Assembly (NCBI GenBank): GCA_964470995.1
Contig: CAYYEP010000001.1
Coordinates: 62,001-126,000, forward strand
Reading direction: 5' to 3'
Source of the DNA: UBA5738 sp964470995
Lineage (GTDB): Bacteria; Patescibacteriota; Minisyncoccia; Minisyncoccales; UBA5738
DNA: 64,000 bases
Under the pieces are notes generated by a model, which saw nothing but the letters and a program-made list of their open reading frames with translations, was not told the origin of the DNA and ran no database searches. Numbering within the stretch: position 1 is the first letter of the stretch; each line of letters begins with the position of its first letter. Positions 7,369 through 14,648 of this stretch are shown here, piece by piece. A program made the position numbers and the translations under genes.

Positions 7369-8024
7369 TTACCAGAGGCCGTAGATCGGCCCCGTAAAAT
7401 AGAAAATGATAATGCCGATAGAATTGTAGAAACCATGGGCAAAGATCGCCGCCCATAAATTGTTATCATATTTTAGCTTAAGCCAGCTGAAAAGCAGCGC
7501 GTCACCCGTGGGGACAACTACACCAATGAGCCCCTGCTCAACGTGCGCAAGGCCGAACAACAAGCTGGAAGCTCCAATTGCCAGCATAGTTCCAAACAGG
7601 CTCTTTACCCATAAACCGGCAAGCAACTTTTGAATATAGCCGCGATAGGCAATTTCTTCGCCCACGGCCGCCAGCGTCCAGGAAAGCGTCAGAAGCAACA
7701 CCAATTGCCCCAAGTTACCATTAAGATCGGCAAAACCGCTGTAATCAATGTTCGTTCCGGTCAAGCGGTTCATGACCGGCAAAACCACGCCAACATCAAA
7801 CAATTGCAAAAAAACACGGCGGCAAAGGCAAAGCCGATCATACGGCTCCATGAACGGGGGCGTTTGAATCCCAGCGACCGGATATGGCCGCGCCGGATAA
7901 ACAGCGAAACAATCATCAATCCCAAAATAATCAAAGTGGGCTGGAAAAGATCGAGCAGTATCGCCGCCACAACCGCGCCGATTTCAGCAATGGAAACAAT
8001 CCTCCATATTATTATTTGTTCCAT
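7369..8024 (-). pseudogene. CPBP-family intramembrane protease, frameshifted in a T7 tract
   Basis: The N-terminal part (from ATG 8024) reads MEQIIIWRIVSIAEIGAVV and runs through about two helices to GFAFAAVFF; beyond a run of seven T (minus strand, near 7810) the frame changes and continues LQLFDVGVVLPVMNRLTG, then VLLLTLSWTLAAVGEEIAYRGYIQKL with the catalytic EExxxR of CPBP/CAAX-like proteases, FGLAHVEQGLIG (second motif, FxxxH) and HGFYNSIGIIIFY (third motif HxxxN/D-like). One additional T restores a ~218-residue protein. The family cleaves within membranes or modifies prenylated or bacteriocin peptides. Confidence 0.75.
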
Positions 8025-8106
8025 AATCCATTTAACTATCGGAATACACGGGCCCTTAGTCCATTTAAAAGGGTTCGACTCTTTTAAATAGCTTTAAGAC
8101 GCTTGA

Positions 8107-9132
8107 TTACTTGAGATATTTCTCCTCGTAATATTGCGGGAGTTGGCATTGCACGAAACTGGCGCAATCGTTGGGCGTTTTAATATCAATGGCGTTGATG
8201 CATTTGACCATCTCCACGGGCCAAGCGGGGCATTCTTCCATACAAGCGTTATAGGCGTCATTTAAATCGGCCGGAGTGGCGTCTTCGGTGAAAGCGGCAC
8301 AGTCCTTATGCCTTTGGCAGGCATCGCTGCATTTGTCGGAAACCGGCTTTTTAGCCGGCGCGTCCTCCTGGCACAACGCTTTCAATCGTTGCAAAATATC
8401 GATTATTTTTTGCCCGGCATCTTCCATCTGGAAAATCGGTTCGTTGGGATCGATAATGTCGGCCTCATTGATCTCGGGCAGGGGCGGCACATCCGAAGTA
8501 AGCTCGGGAACTTCGGAGCCCGGCCGGCCGGGATTGATTTCGGGCATTTCGGGAATATAATCCCCGGTCTCGATCGATTCGATATTTATCTCGGGGAGAG
8601 GCGGCACATCGGGGGTTAATTCCGGCACCTGCGAACCGGGCGTTTCTTCGATGATTATCGAATTGGGATCGATTTCGGGGAGGGGCGGCACATCGGGGGT
8701 GAGCTCGGGTACTTCGGATCCGGGAATTATTTCCACGCTGACATCGGGGAGGGGCGGCACATCGGGAGTTAACTCCGGGACTTGGGAACCCGGGCGGTTC
8801 GGATCGTTTTGATCGCGTATTTCCGGCTCCACATCCGGCAATTTGGGCACGCTATCCAGCCATTCATTTTTTTTGGCATCCAAATCCGCCAGCTTGTTTT
8901 TCAATTCCTCAATCTTTTGATTAACATCTTTTTTGTTGCCGCAATCCGCGCCGGCGGCCGTTTCCAGGTTTTTTGCCTCATCCAGCAATTTTTGGTAATC
9001 TGCGGCAATGCTTTGCGGACTGTCCAAAGTATTTTTTTTATTTGAATCAAAAAAATGATCCGCCGCAAAATAACCGCCGATCGCCAAAACCACCGCCGCC
9101 GCGCCCATTAACACTTTTTGAATTATGCTCAT
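8107..9132 (-). CDS. Membrane-anchored proline-rich repeat protein with Cys-rich C-terminal domain
   Basis: 341 residues. A single N-terminal helix (VLMGAAAVVLAIGGYFA) anchors the protein; a coiled-coil-like region follows (ADYQKLLDEAKNLETAAGADCG.. IEELKNKLADLDAKKNEWL). Residues about 112-255 contain four copies of a 17-residue unit, PGS(Q/E)VPELT(P/S)DVPPLP(E/D), separated by acidic spacers of unequal length. The C-terminal ~110 residues hold ten cysteines (CQEDAPAKKPVSDKC, ACQRHKDCAAF, ACMEECPAW, CINAIDIKTPNDCASFVQC), a likely disulfide-bonded module. The layout suggests a surface stalk carrying a folded head; the function is unknown. Confidence 0.75.
   Translation of the reverse strand: MSIIQKVLMGAAAVVLAIGGYFAADHFFDSNKKNTLDSPQSIAADYQKLLDEAKNLETAAGADCGNKKDVNQKIEELKNKLADLDAKKNEWLDSVPKLPDVEPEIRDQNDPNRPGSQVPELTPDVPPLPDVSVEIIPGSEVPELTPDVPPLPEIDPNSIIIEETPGSQVPELTPDVPPLPEINIESIETGDYIPEMPEINPGRPGSEVPELTSDVPPLPEINEADIIDPNEPIFQMEDAGQKIIDILQRLKALCQEDAPAKKPVSDKCSDACQRHKDCAAFTEDATPADLNDAYNACMEECPAWPVEMVKCINAIDIKTPNDCASFVQCQLPQYYEEKYLK
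8450..8810 (-). repeat. In-gene tandem repeat encoding the PELTPDVPPLPE unit
   Basis: Four nucleotide copies of a ~50-bp core (minus-strand sense of ..tcggggaggggcggcacatc..) lie within the coding sequence, separated by non-identical spacers of 24-66 bp. Copies differ at synonymous sites and at Q/E and P/S positions. Confidence 0.75.
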
Positions 9133-9145
9133 ATAATTTTTTTCG

Positions 9146-9373
9146 CTATTTTTGGCAAATTACAATTTTTCGATCTCTTTCAAATCCTTGTCGGGCAAGT
9201 AAAGAATCAACAATCCCGCGATAATCCCCACCAGCCCGGTCAACAAATGACTGCCGCCAAACAGCCGCACCATATTCCAAATACGCCCCAATTTCCTTTT
9301 CAATGTCGCCATACTGCGTATAAAATTCGCCGCTCTTTGCCCTTTTTGCATTTGTCAGATTGCTGTTTGCCAT
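9146..9373 (-). pseudogene. Relic: EcoRI-type adenine methyltransferase start joined to an unrelated membrane tail
   Basis: The first ~33 residues MANSNLTNAKRAKSGEFYTQ and YGDIEKEIGAYLEY match the N-terminus of EcoRI-like adenine-specific methyltransferases (NLxxAKRAKxDEFYTQYxDIEKEixaYL). The catalytic NPPF/DPPY region is absent. Beyond codon ~35 an alternative frame carries LLTGLVGIIAGLLILYLPDKDLKEIEKL, a membrane helix plus charged tail. So only a leader of the methyltransferase remains. The same MANSN start occurs again at 12505. It lies 4 bp downstream of the AbrB-like gene. Confidence 0.55.
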
Positions 9374-9376
9374 ATT

Positions 9377-9538
9377 TTAATTCCGGTAATCCCTTATCAA
9401 GAGGCCGCCTTTGACTCTTTTGACGGTTACTTTTTGTTTCTCGCGCCAGCCGAGATTGCGCACCTCGTCTATCGGCAGTGTCAGGCCGATGCTTCTTTTG
9501 CCAACGCGGGTTAATTTGCGGATTTCTTTGTTTTGCAT
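9377..9538 (-). CDS. AbrB/MazE-like small DNA-binding protein
   Basis: 53 residues starting MQNKEIRKLTRVGKRSIGLT (ATG at 9538), then LPIDEVRNLGWREKQKVTVKRVKGGLLIRDYRN. The LTRVGK.S.GLTLP..(V)..LGW..Gq.V.V... pattern is the SpoVT/AbrB swapped-hairpin DNA-binding domain seen in MazE-type antitoxins and transition-state regulators. No toxin gene is adjacent. Upstream lies a 3 x 12-bp array (9544-9579) that looks like its own operator. Two broken copies of the same gene are found at 12357-12456 and 13740-13842. Confidence 0.7.
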   Translation of the reverse strand: MQNKEIRKLTRVGKRSIGLTLPIDEVRNLGWREKQKVTVKRVKGGLLIRDYRN

Positions 9539-9543
9539 AATTT

Positions 9544-9579
9544 TGATACTTACCCTGTTACGTAACATGCTACTTACCC
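9544..9579 (-). promoter_or_regulatory. Triple 12-bp operator-like array upstream of the AbrB-like gene
   Basis: On the plus strand three consecutive 12-mers: TGATACTTACCC, TGTTACGTAACA (itself a perfect palindrome) and TGCTACTTACCC. The array ends 6 bp before the AbrB-like ATG. The same 12-bp period recurs at 13859-13894 upstream of an AbrB relic, which argues for a binding array of the AbrB protein (autoregulation inferred). Confidence 0.55.
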
Positions 9580-9616
9580 CAGTTTTAATCCAAAAGCGTC
9601 TATTTGCAAACAAAAA

Positions 9617-10018
9617 CTATGATACAATCTGGCTGCAATATTTGCAGCGTTTGGCGGCAACCGGAATTTCGCTCAAGCACTCGGGGCATTTTTTAACAGA
9701 AGGTTGGGCAACTGCATCTTTCTTGGAACGGTTGACCAGCATATTCATCGGCTTGACCACAAAGAAAAATACCGCACCGGCCACCAGAACAAACGAAATG
9801 ATCGCGTTGATAAAATGGCCGAACATAAATTTGCTGCCGTTTACCGTGAAAAACAATCCACCAAAATCCGGCACCTTGGCTACCGCCGCGATGAGCGGCG
9901 TCAAAAGGTCGGCGACCAACGCGGTGACCACCGACCCGAAAGCCGCGCCGATCACTACGCCCACGGCCAAATCCACCACGTTCCCCCGCAACAAAAATTG
10001 CTTGAAATCGTTTAACAT
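9617..10018 (-). CDS. mscL: Large-conductance mechanosensitive channel with C-terminal zinc ribbon
   Basis: 133 residues. MLNDFKQFLLRGNVVDLAVGVVIGAAFGSVV is the conserved MscL N-terminal helix and TM1, with the pore-lining VVIGAAFG; TM2 is FINAIISFVLVAGAVFFFVVKPMN. The channel opens on membrane tension to release osmolytes. After TM2 the usual cytoplasmic helix is replaced by a short basic linker and a ribbon CPECLSEIPVAAKRCKYC (two CxxC, about residues 111-128). MscL with this ribbon occurs elsewhere in bacteria. It lies downstream of the dehydrogenase gene on the same strand. Confidence 0.92.
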   Translation of the reverse strand: MLNDFKQFLLRGNVVDLAVGVVIGAAFGSVVTALVADLLTPLIAAVAKVPDFGGLFFTVNGSKFMFGHFINAIISFVLVAGAVFFFVVKPMNMLVNRSKKDAVAQPSVKKCPECLSEIPVAAKRCKYCSQIVS

Positions 10019-10068
10019 ATTTTTTATTATTTTAATTTCCGATACGGTAATTTAAAAACCGAATCTCA

Positions 10069-10971
10069 CTAAAATAAGTTAGTCGGCGGCTCTTTCAGAT
10101 AAGCCTCTATATTATCAATCATCATATCATTGGCAATCCGGGCGGTAACATCGGTGTTAAACGCAATATGCGGCGTCGCCAATATTCTACCGCTTGTTAA
10201 AAGTTTCTGATAAAAATCATCACTCGCATCACCAACCCGGGCATCGCCCGCATCAATGGCCGCACCTGAAATATTTTTCCCCAAGCAAAATAATAATGCA
10301 TCAATATCGTATATTTTCGAACTCGTGACTGAAATAAAATAGGTTCCGGTATTGAGCGATGCAAAAAATTTCTCATTAAGCATCCCAACCGTTGTCGGGT
10401 TTTGACTTAGGCAGTTAATCACGATATCCGCACCCTTGGCGCTTTCCATAATATTATCGCCCTGCCTGAAAAAAATAACATCCATGCCGAATACGTCACA
10501 AATTTTTCCAACCTTGGATCCGATATTACCTACCCCCAATATGCAAACCTTTTTTCCAGCCAATCCAAGAGTACGTCTCGGCAAATTGTATTTCGCTTGC
10601 TTCACCGAATTTATTTGCTTTGGCAAATCTCGCAGCAGATTTATCATCATGCCGATTATCCATTCCGATACCGCATCTTTATTGCAGCCCGGTGAATTCG
10701 CGACCTTGATATTTTTGGCTCTCAATTTCTCCGCGTCCATCCAACCGATGCCAACGAGCGGCAATGAAATAAAAACATTTTCCAACTCATAAATTTTTTG
10801 CCGCAGGCCAAAGCTGCCCGTGCAAATAATATCAAAACCCCGGCATCTATCAAGCCAACCCTCAGGCGATTCCGCCGCATCATTATAAATCTTCACTTCA
10901 CCCAAATTATTTAACCGTTCAATTTGGTCCGGTAACAAATCCAATCCTTGCGCAATCACAATTCTATTCAT
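10069..10971 (-). CDS. D-isomer 2-hydroxyacid dehydrogenase-family protein, catalytic Arg not evident
   Basis: 300 residues. The N-terminal flavodoxin-like part is followed by the NAD-binding domain with KKVCILGVGNIGSKVGKICDVFGMDVIFF (GxGxxG) and the late ATPHIAFNTDVTARIANDMMIDNIEAYL, containing the catalytic His (TPHIA). However, where family members normally have a V-A-R-G motif carrying the substrate-binding Arg, this protein reads FISVTSSKIYDIDALL, and the ExExP segment bearing the catalytic Glu is also not recognisable. It probably binds NAD(H) but its activity is uncertain. It sits in the accessory zone. Confidence 0.75.
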   Translation of the reverse strand: MNRIVIAQGLDLLPDQIERLNNLGEVKIYNDAAESPEGWLDRCRGFDIICTGSFGLRQKIYELENVFISLPLVGIGWMDAEKLRAKNIKVANSPGCNKDAVSEWIIGMMINLLRDLPKQINSVKQAKYNLPRRTLGLAGKKVCILGVGNIGSKVGKICDVFGMDVIFFRQGDNIMESAKGADIVINCLSQNPTTVGMLNEKFFASLNTGTYFISVTSSKIYDIDALLFCLGKNISGAAIDAGDARVGDASDDFYQKLLTSGRILATPHIAFNTDVTARIANDMMIDNIEAYLKEPPTNLF

Positions 10972-11008
10972 AGAATTTATTTAAATACTTGCAACAATAA
11001 CTTTTTTA

Positions 11009-11572
11009 TTAATAATACTTCTCAATCCCTCCAAAACCAAATTGCTTGTTTTGTCCGGACTTTTTTATGAGATTGGCAAGGCGTTTCTCAAATTCCGCAG
11101 GGTGGGATCGCGCGCTCTCAACATAGCCAACGCGGATTCTTTGGTAGGCTGGAGAAAATTTGCGGAAATTGTCCCAAGCAATTTTGTTGGCTTTAATCTT
11201 GGCCATAATGTCCGGCGGAAACACAAACTTTTTCGCCAACACCGCCTCAACCTCTTTTCGCACCGCCGGAATCACCCTTCCTTCCGCCGCCAGCCGCCGC
11301 AACCGCTCAATATTCGCCTGCGAATATCCGCTCTTGGGATTGCGCGGCGTAAATCTCTGCGCCAAGGAAAATTCATCAATCTTCTTCACAGTACTATCGA
11401 TCCACCCAAAACAAAGCGCGACCTCGACCGCATCATTGTAAGCTATGCGCGTTTTCCCGGATTTTTTATTGTAATACACTAACCATATCTCCCTTTCAAT
11501 ATCGCGATTCTTCTTCAGCCAATCATGCCATTTATCCCTTCCGGTAACATATAATTTTTTTCCTATTTCCAT
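11009..11572 (-). CDS. YdeI/OmpD-associated family protein
   Basis: 187 residues. The N-terminal half KKLYVTGRDKWHDWLKKNRDIEREIWLVYYNKKSGKTRIAYNDAVEVALCFGWIDSTVKKIDEFSLAQRFTPRNPKSGYSQANIERLRRLAAEGR is diagnostic of the YdeI/OmdA family. The C-terminal half (WDNFRKFSPAYQRIRVGYVESARSHPAEFEKRLANLIKKSGQNKQFG) is the bacteriocin-resistance/OmdA region (PF13376-like). Family members are linked to stress or antimicrobial tolerance; the biochemical role is unknown. It is complete with ATG at 11572. Confidence 0.85.
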   Translation of the reverse strand: MEIGKKLYVTGRDKWHDWLKKNRDIEREIWLVYYNKKSGKTRIAYNDAVEVALCFGWIDSTVKKIDEFSLAQRFTPRNPKSGYSQANIERLRRLAAEGRVIPAVRKEVEAVLAKKFVFPPDIMAKIKANKIAWDNFRKFSPAYQRIRVGYVESARSHPAEFEKRLANLIKKSGQNKQFGFGGIEKYY

Positions 11573-11629
11573 TGAACAAATAATTATTTATTATTCGTTT
11601 TTATAGCTTCTTTACTAAATCTATGAATT

Positions 11630-11772
11630 TTAACAATGATTTTTCATGCGTTCTTTGTAAAACTTAATGGAATTCATGTGGTCAAAGGCGATTTCGCTTT
11701 CCGGGGGCAGCGCCGCTAATGGAAACCATTGTTGTTGGTCGCTCTCATCGTCGGCCGCGCCAATCTTTTCCC
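11630..11772 (-). pseudogene. Relic of a NUDIX hydrolase C-terminus
   Basis: In the minus frame ending at a TAA at 11630 the translation reads DESDQQQWFPLAALPPESEI then AFDHMNSIKFYKERMKNHC, which is the usual C-terminal segment of NUDIX hydrolases (xWFPLxxLPxxxIAFDH...). The NUDIX box is missing: upstream the frame runs into the RhuM-like wreck. It is a truncated 3' end left after recombination, without a start codon of its own. Confidence 0.5.
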
Positions 11773-12322
11773 GCGCGGTGCAAAAAGCCCGGAAGCTTCT
11801 TTTTTATCTTGCAGGCTCCGCCTCAAATCAGCGATCGCTTCCTTTAATTCCGTGGCGGTTACTGCCGCCTGTTTTTTTGTCGCCCCCGACGTTGGCAACG
11901 ATGATTTGTCGTAAAATTCGTCGTAATCCTTGGCAATCCGTTTGCGATCAATAGTGTAGCCTTTCAATATGTGCTGGCGAAGCGTTTTTGTCGCCCACTG
12001 GCGGAAGGCAGTGGCGGTTTTGGAATTCACGCGATAACCACCGATATAATCATATCCAGATTGTAATGTTTGATATCGCGCACAACCTCCCTACCCCCTT
12101 CCTTTTGAACTATCCGGAAATTCCGGATAGTTGTCTTTTCATTTAATTCCCCGACTTTATAGATATTTTTGATATGTTCATTGATAGTCCTCAAATCAAC
12201 CCCAAAAGCCGCCGCAATCTGCGCTTGCGTCGCCCAAATCGTTTCCTTTTTAAAACCGCCATTGAATTCAAGCGCGCCGTTTTTGCCTGATAGATGATAA
12301 TTTCTTTTTTTGCGGCCATCTT
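11716..12322 (-). pseudogene. RhuM-family protein, multiply frameshifted
   Basis: Reading in three frames along the minus strand gives EIIIYQAK / KNGALEFNGGFKKETIWATQ, AQIAAAFGVDLRTINEHIKN, IYKVGELNEKTTIRNFRIVQ, KEGGREVVRDIKHYNLDMII / GGYRVNSKTATAFRQWATKT, LRQHILKGYTIDRKRIAKDYDEF. This is the RhuM virulence-protein family. Frames change near 12290 and near 12035, and the C-terminus fuses into the NUDIX relic at ~11720. RhuM proteins accompany restriction or defence islands; their activity is unknown. Two independent frame breaks make true decay more likely than one sequencing error. Confidence 0.65.
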
Positions 12323-12356
12323 TTTTTTCAAATTTTTTTAAGCCCCAATCATAGCT

Positions 12357-12505
12357 AGCTTTTTTCTTTCAATTTTAAATTTCTTACCTCCTCTATCGGC
12401 AGGGCCGGGAAGAAAGGACGTTTACCGATGCGGGTTAGTTTGCGAATTGTTTTATTTCACAACAGAATACCTACTTTTTGCGTTAACAAAATTGCTGTTT
12501 GCCAT
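12357..12505 (-). pseudogene. Relic of an AbrB-like gene preceded by a methyltransferase start
   Basis: From ATG 12505 the minus strand reads MANSNFVNAKSRYSVVK stop, repeating the MANSN start seen at 9373. Overlapping it, another frame gives KTIRKLTRIGKRPFFPALPI, EEVRNLKLKEKS stop, homologous to the intact AbrB-like protein at 9377-9538 but truncated after LKEKS and with the GLTLP motif changed to FPALP. Both parts are non-functional fragments. Confidence 0.5.
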
Positions 12506-12539
12506 AATTTTACCCCACTTAACCATCGCGCAAAATTGA

Positions 12540-13679
12540 TTATTTGTTTAAAATTTTTTTATACAGGCCAATCGTTTTTTCGATCATTATATCCGACCTG
12601 AATTGTTTTGCCGTTTCTTTTGCGGCCAACGACATGCGATGGCGCAAAGCGGTGTCGCGCAATAAAATTCTGATTTTCTCCTCGGCCTCTTCCACATTAC
12701 CCACGATAAAACCGTTTTCCCCATCACGAATAATTTCCGGGGCCACGCCGACAGAAAAACTGACCGGGACTAAACCTTGCGACATTGCCTCAATTAAACT
12801 TAGCGAAAATCCTTCATAACGCGAAGTTAAAACCGCAATACACCCGGCGTATTTTGCGAGTAAAGCCGGAATGCTGTCTTTTACGGCATTCGCAATTATG
12901 GAATGATTTACAATATTGTCTTTCATCCATTTAACCAGCTTTTTGTTTCTCGACATTGTCACGGAAAATTTTTCGACCTCCGGAAACCGCTGGAAAAGCC
13001 AGATGAGCCGATCAACTCCCTTTAACTTCAGCGTAAACGGGTCTTCACCGATTCTGCCCAAAAAAATAAGGGCGGGTTCATTTCTCAAGCTCGCATTCGG
13101 CGATTCAAACCAATAATCCTCAATCGCGTTATAAATCACTTTGATTTTATCGGCCGAAATCCCGACACTTATCAAATCATTTTTTACTATTTCGGATGTG
13201 GCAATAATATAATCGGCGCGCTCCGCCGCGTATTGCTCGATGGAGGCAATGTCATTAAGCGGGCGGCGGCTTTTTATGTTAAGTTCGCGGAGTACGCCAG
13301 CTCGCCTAAAACGCAGGAAAATTTCACTGCATCCGTTTTCCAAATTGCTTGTTTTTGGAACGGCTCGCAAAAAACCGATAGTAGTTGAGCCGAAATGCGA
13401 CACCACCGGCTTGGAAAAACGAAGAAATGCGAGCGGAGTGTAGGTTGTTCCCTGAATAATATCATGGCGCAGTATGTCTTCGCGCTTTTCCAGCAATGAA
13501 TAAAAAAAGAGAATATTATTGATGCCCTTAAAATTGACCGGCGTATCTTTCAGTAAAAAACGCGGATAAAAATTATTTACCTTGGCGCCCTTCTCTCGCA
13601 GCTTACAGGCAATAAGATCATTGATAAAATGCGCGCCGGTGCCTTCTTTTTTGTCGCTATGGATAAAAGCTACTTTCAT
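12540..13679 (-). CDS. GT4-family glycosyltransferase
   Basis: 379 residues. The N-terminal Rossmann domain carries HSDKKEGTGAHFINDLIACKLREKG (donor/acceptor Gly-rich loop variant); the C-terminal domain has VIYNAIEDYWFES, EPALIFLGRIGEDPFTLKLKGVDRLI, and the EX7E signature in SRYEGFSLSLIEAMSQGLVPVSFSVGVAPEIIRDGENGFIV. This is a retaining GT-B enzyme that transfers a sugar from a nucleotide donor, probably to a surface polysaccharide or lipid. It is isolated between decayed AbrB copies, with no other glycan genes in the window, so it may be imported. Confidence 0.85.
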   Translation of the reverse strand: MKVAFIHSDKKEGTGAHFINDLIACKLREKGAKVNNFYPRFLLKDTPVNFKGINNILFFYSLLEKREDILRHDIIQGTTYTPLAFLRFSKPVVSHFGSTTIGFLRAVPKTSNLENGCSEIFLRFRRAGVLRELNIKSRRPLNDIASIEQYAAERADYIIATSEIVKNDLISVGISADKIKVIYNAIEDYWFESPNASLRNEPALIFLGRIGEDPFTLKLKGVDRLIWLFQRFPEVEKFSVTMSRNKKLVKWMKDNIVNHSIIANAVKDSIPALLAKYAGCIAVLTSRYEGFSLSLIEAMSQGLVPVSFSVGVAPEIIRDGENGFIVGNVEEAEEKIRILLRDTALRHRMSLAAKETAKQFRSDIMIEKTIGLYKKILNK

Positions 13680-13739
13680 TTTTTTATTTCATTAGATCAT
13701 CAAGCAAAACTCGGCGGCGATTAACAACCTTTTATACGG

Positions 13740-13842
13740 AAGACCAAAGATAGCTTCGGGCGGACAGGGTCTCTATCGGGAGGGTCGGGCCGAGAAGGCG
13801 TTTGCCGACGCGGGTCAGTTTTTTAATTTATTTATTTTCCAT
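13740..13842 (-). pseudogene. Relic of an AbrB-like gene (third copy)
   Basis: From an ATG at 13842 the reading is MENK, a TAA stop, then IKKLTRVGKRLLGPTLPIET and a divergent tail. It aligns with MQNKEIRKLTRVGKRSIGLT of the intact copy, so the stop at codon 5 and the lost C-terminus mark it as dead. A three-unit operator-like array lies upstream at 13859-13894. Confidence 0.55.
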
Positions 13843-13858
13843 AATGATTTTTTTGTTT

Positions 13859-13894
13859 TGCCACTTACCTTGCTACTTACATTGCTACTTACAT
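13859..13894 (-). promoter_or_regulatory. Triple 12-bp operator-like array upstream of the AbrB relic
   Basis: Plus-strand 12-mers TGCCACTTACCT, TGCTACTTACAT, TGCTACTTACAT in perfect tandem. The same period and core (TGCTACTTAC) occur upstream of the intact AbrB-like gene at 9544-9579. Confidence 0.55.
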
Positions 13895-13946
13895 ATAATC
13901 TTACGATAAAACCGCGACCCAGCAAAATACACAGGACAAAAAATAA

Positions 13947-14543
13947 TCATACTTTGGCCGCGGAAAACAAGACTTTAACCAGCCTTTTGCGCGCGACCGC
14001 GTAGAGTAGAATTGAGCCCATAATAACGCAATATAACGGGAAAGCGTATTCCGAGGGGGCCCAATTTTTCATGGCAAAAAAAGGCGTTGCCAGATTAACC
14101 AAACCGGTGATATAAGGAGTGATGTTTTCGGTTTCGGGATAGCGCCACGCCTTGGCCAGCGTCGGAATGGTGGAGAAAAAGTCACTGATGATTGCCAAAA
14201 ATATCGCCACCAGCGGATCTTTAGTGAGATACCAGAAGAACAAAGCCAAAATGGAAGACGCGCCGCAAAGATAATCGAAATTATTCAACCGCCAGCCGGT
14301 TTTTTTATTGGCAAACGAAGCGGCAAAAACGATAAGCGAACCAACGCCGGAGGCGAAAGCCGGCAAAGCCGGCCAGCGCGCCCCGTCGGTAAACGCCGCG
14401 GCCGCCGCGATTAGAGGCACTATCCCCCATAACAACCAGGTTACCCGGTTGGGTTTTGCCTCCCCTTTTAGCGTCGCTTTGGCGTAAACGAGATTACCCC
14501 AGAATTGCAAAATTACTCCGAAGATAACCAAATATTCAAGCAT
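13947..14543 (-). CDS. Integral membrane protein, paralogue of the protein at 1097-1672
   Basis: 198 residues with about seven hydrophobic segments. It shares with the first copy MxEYLVxxGVxxxFWG at the start, KPNRVTWLLWGIVPLIAA, ALPAFASGVGSLIVFAASFANKKTGWRLNNFDYLCG, IISDFFSTIPTLAKAWRYPETENITPY and AFPLYCVI. The positions of the basic KPNRVT loop and the PTLxKAW(R/K)YPETE loop are retained, so they are likely functional sites. The family is not recognised. The gene appears complete and uses ATG at 14543. Confidence 0.75.
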   Translation of the reverse strand: MLEYLVIFGVILQFWGNLVYAKATLKGEAKPNRVTWLLWGIVPLIAAAAAFTDGARWPALPAFASGVGSLIVFAASFANKKTGWRLNNFDYLCGASSILALFFWYLTKDPLVAIFLAIISDFFSTIPTLAKAWRYPETENITPYITGLVNLATPFFAMKNWAPSEYAFPLYCVIMGSILLYAVARKRLVKVLFSAAKV

Positions 14544-14648
14544 AATTTAGTACAAAAGATTTACCTCGTCCGATTTTCATTCCGCTTTTTTAAACGGCAC
14601 ACACCGATTTTTTTTATAGCCCTGATCGCTTGGCGGCGGGGCAGCTTA

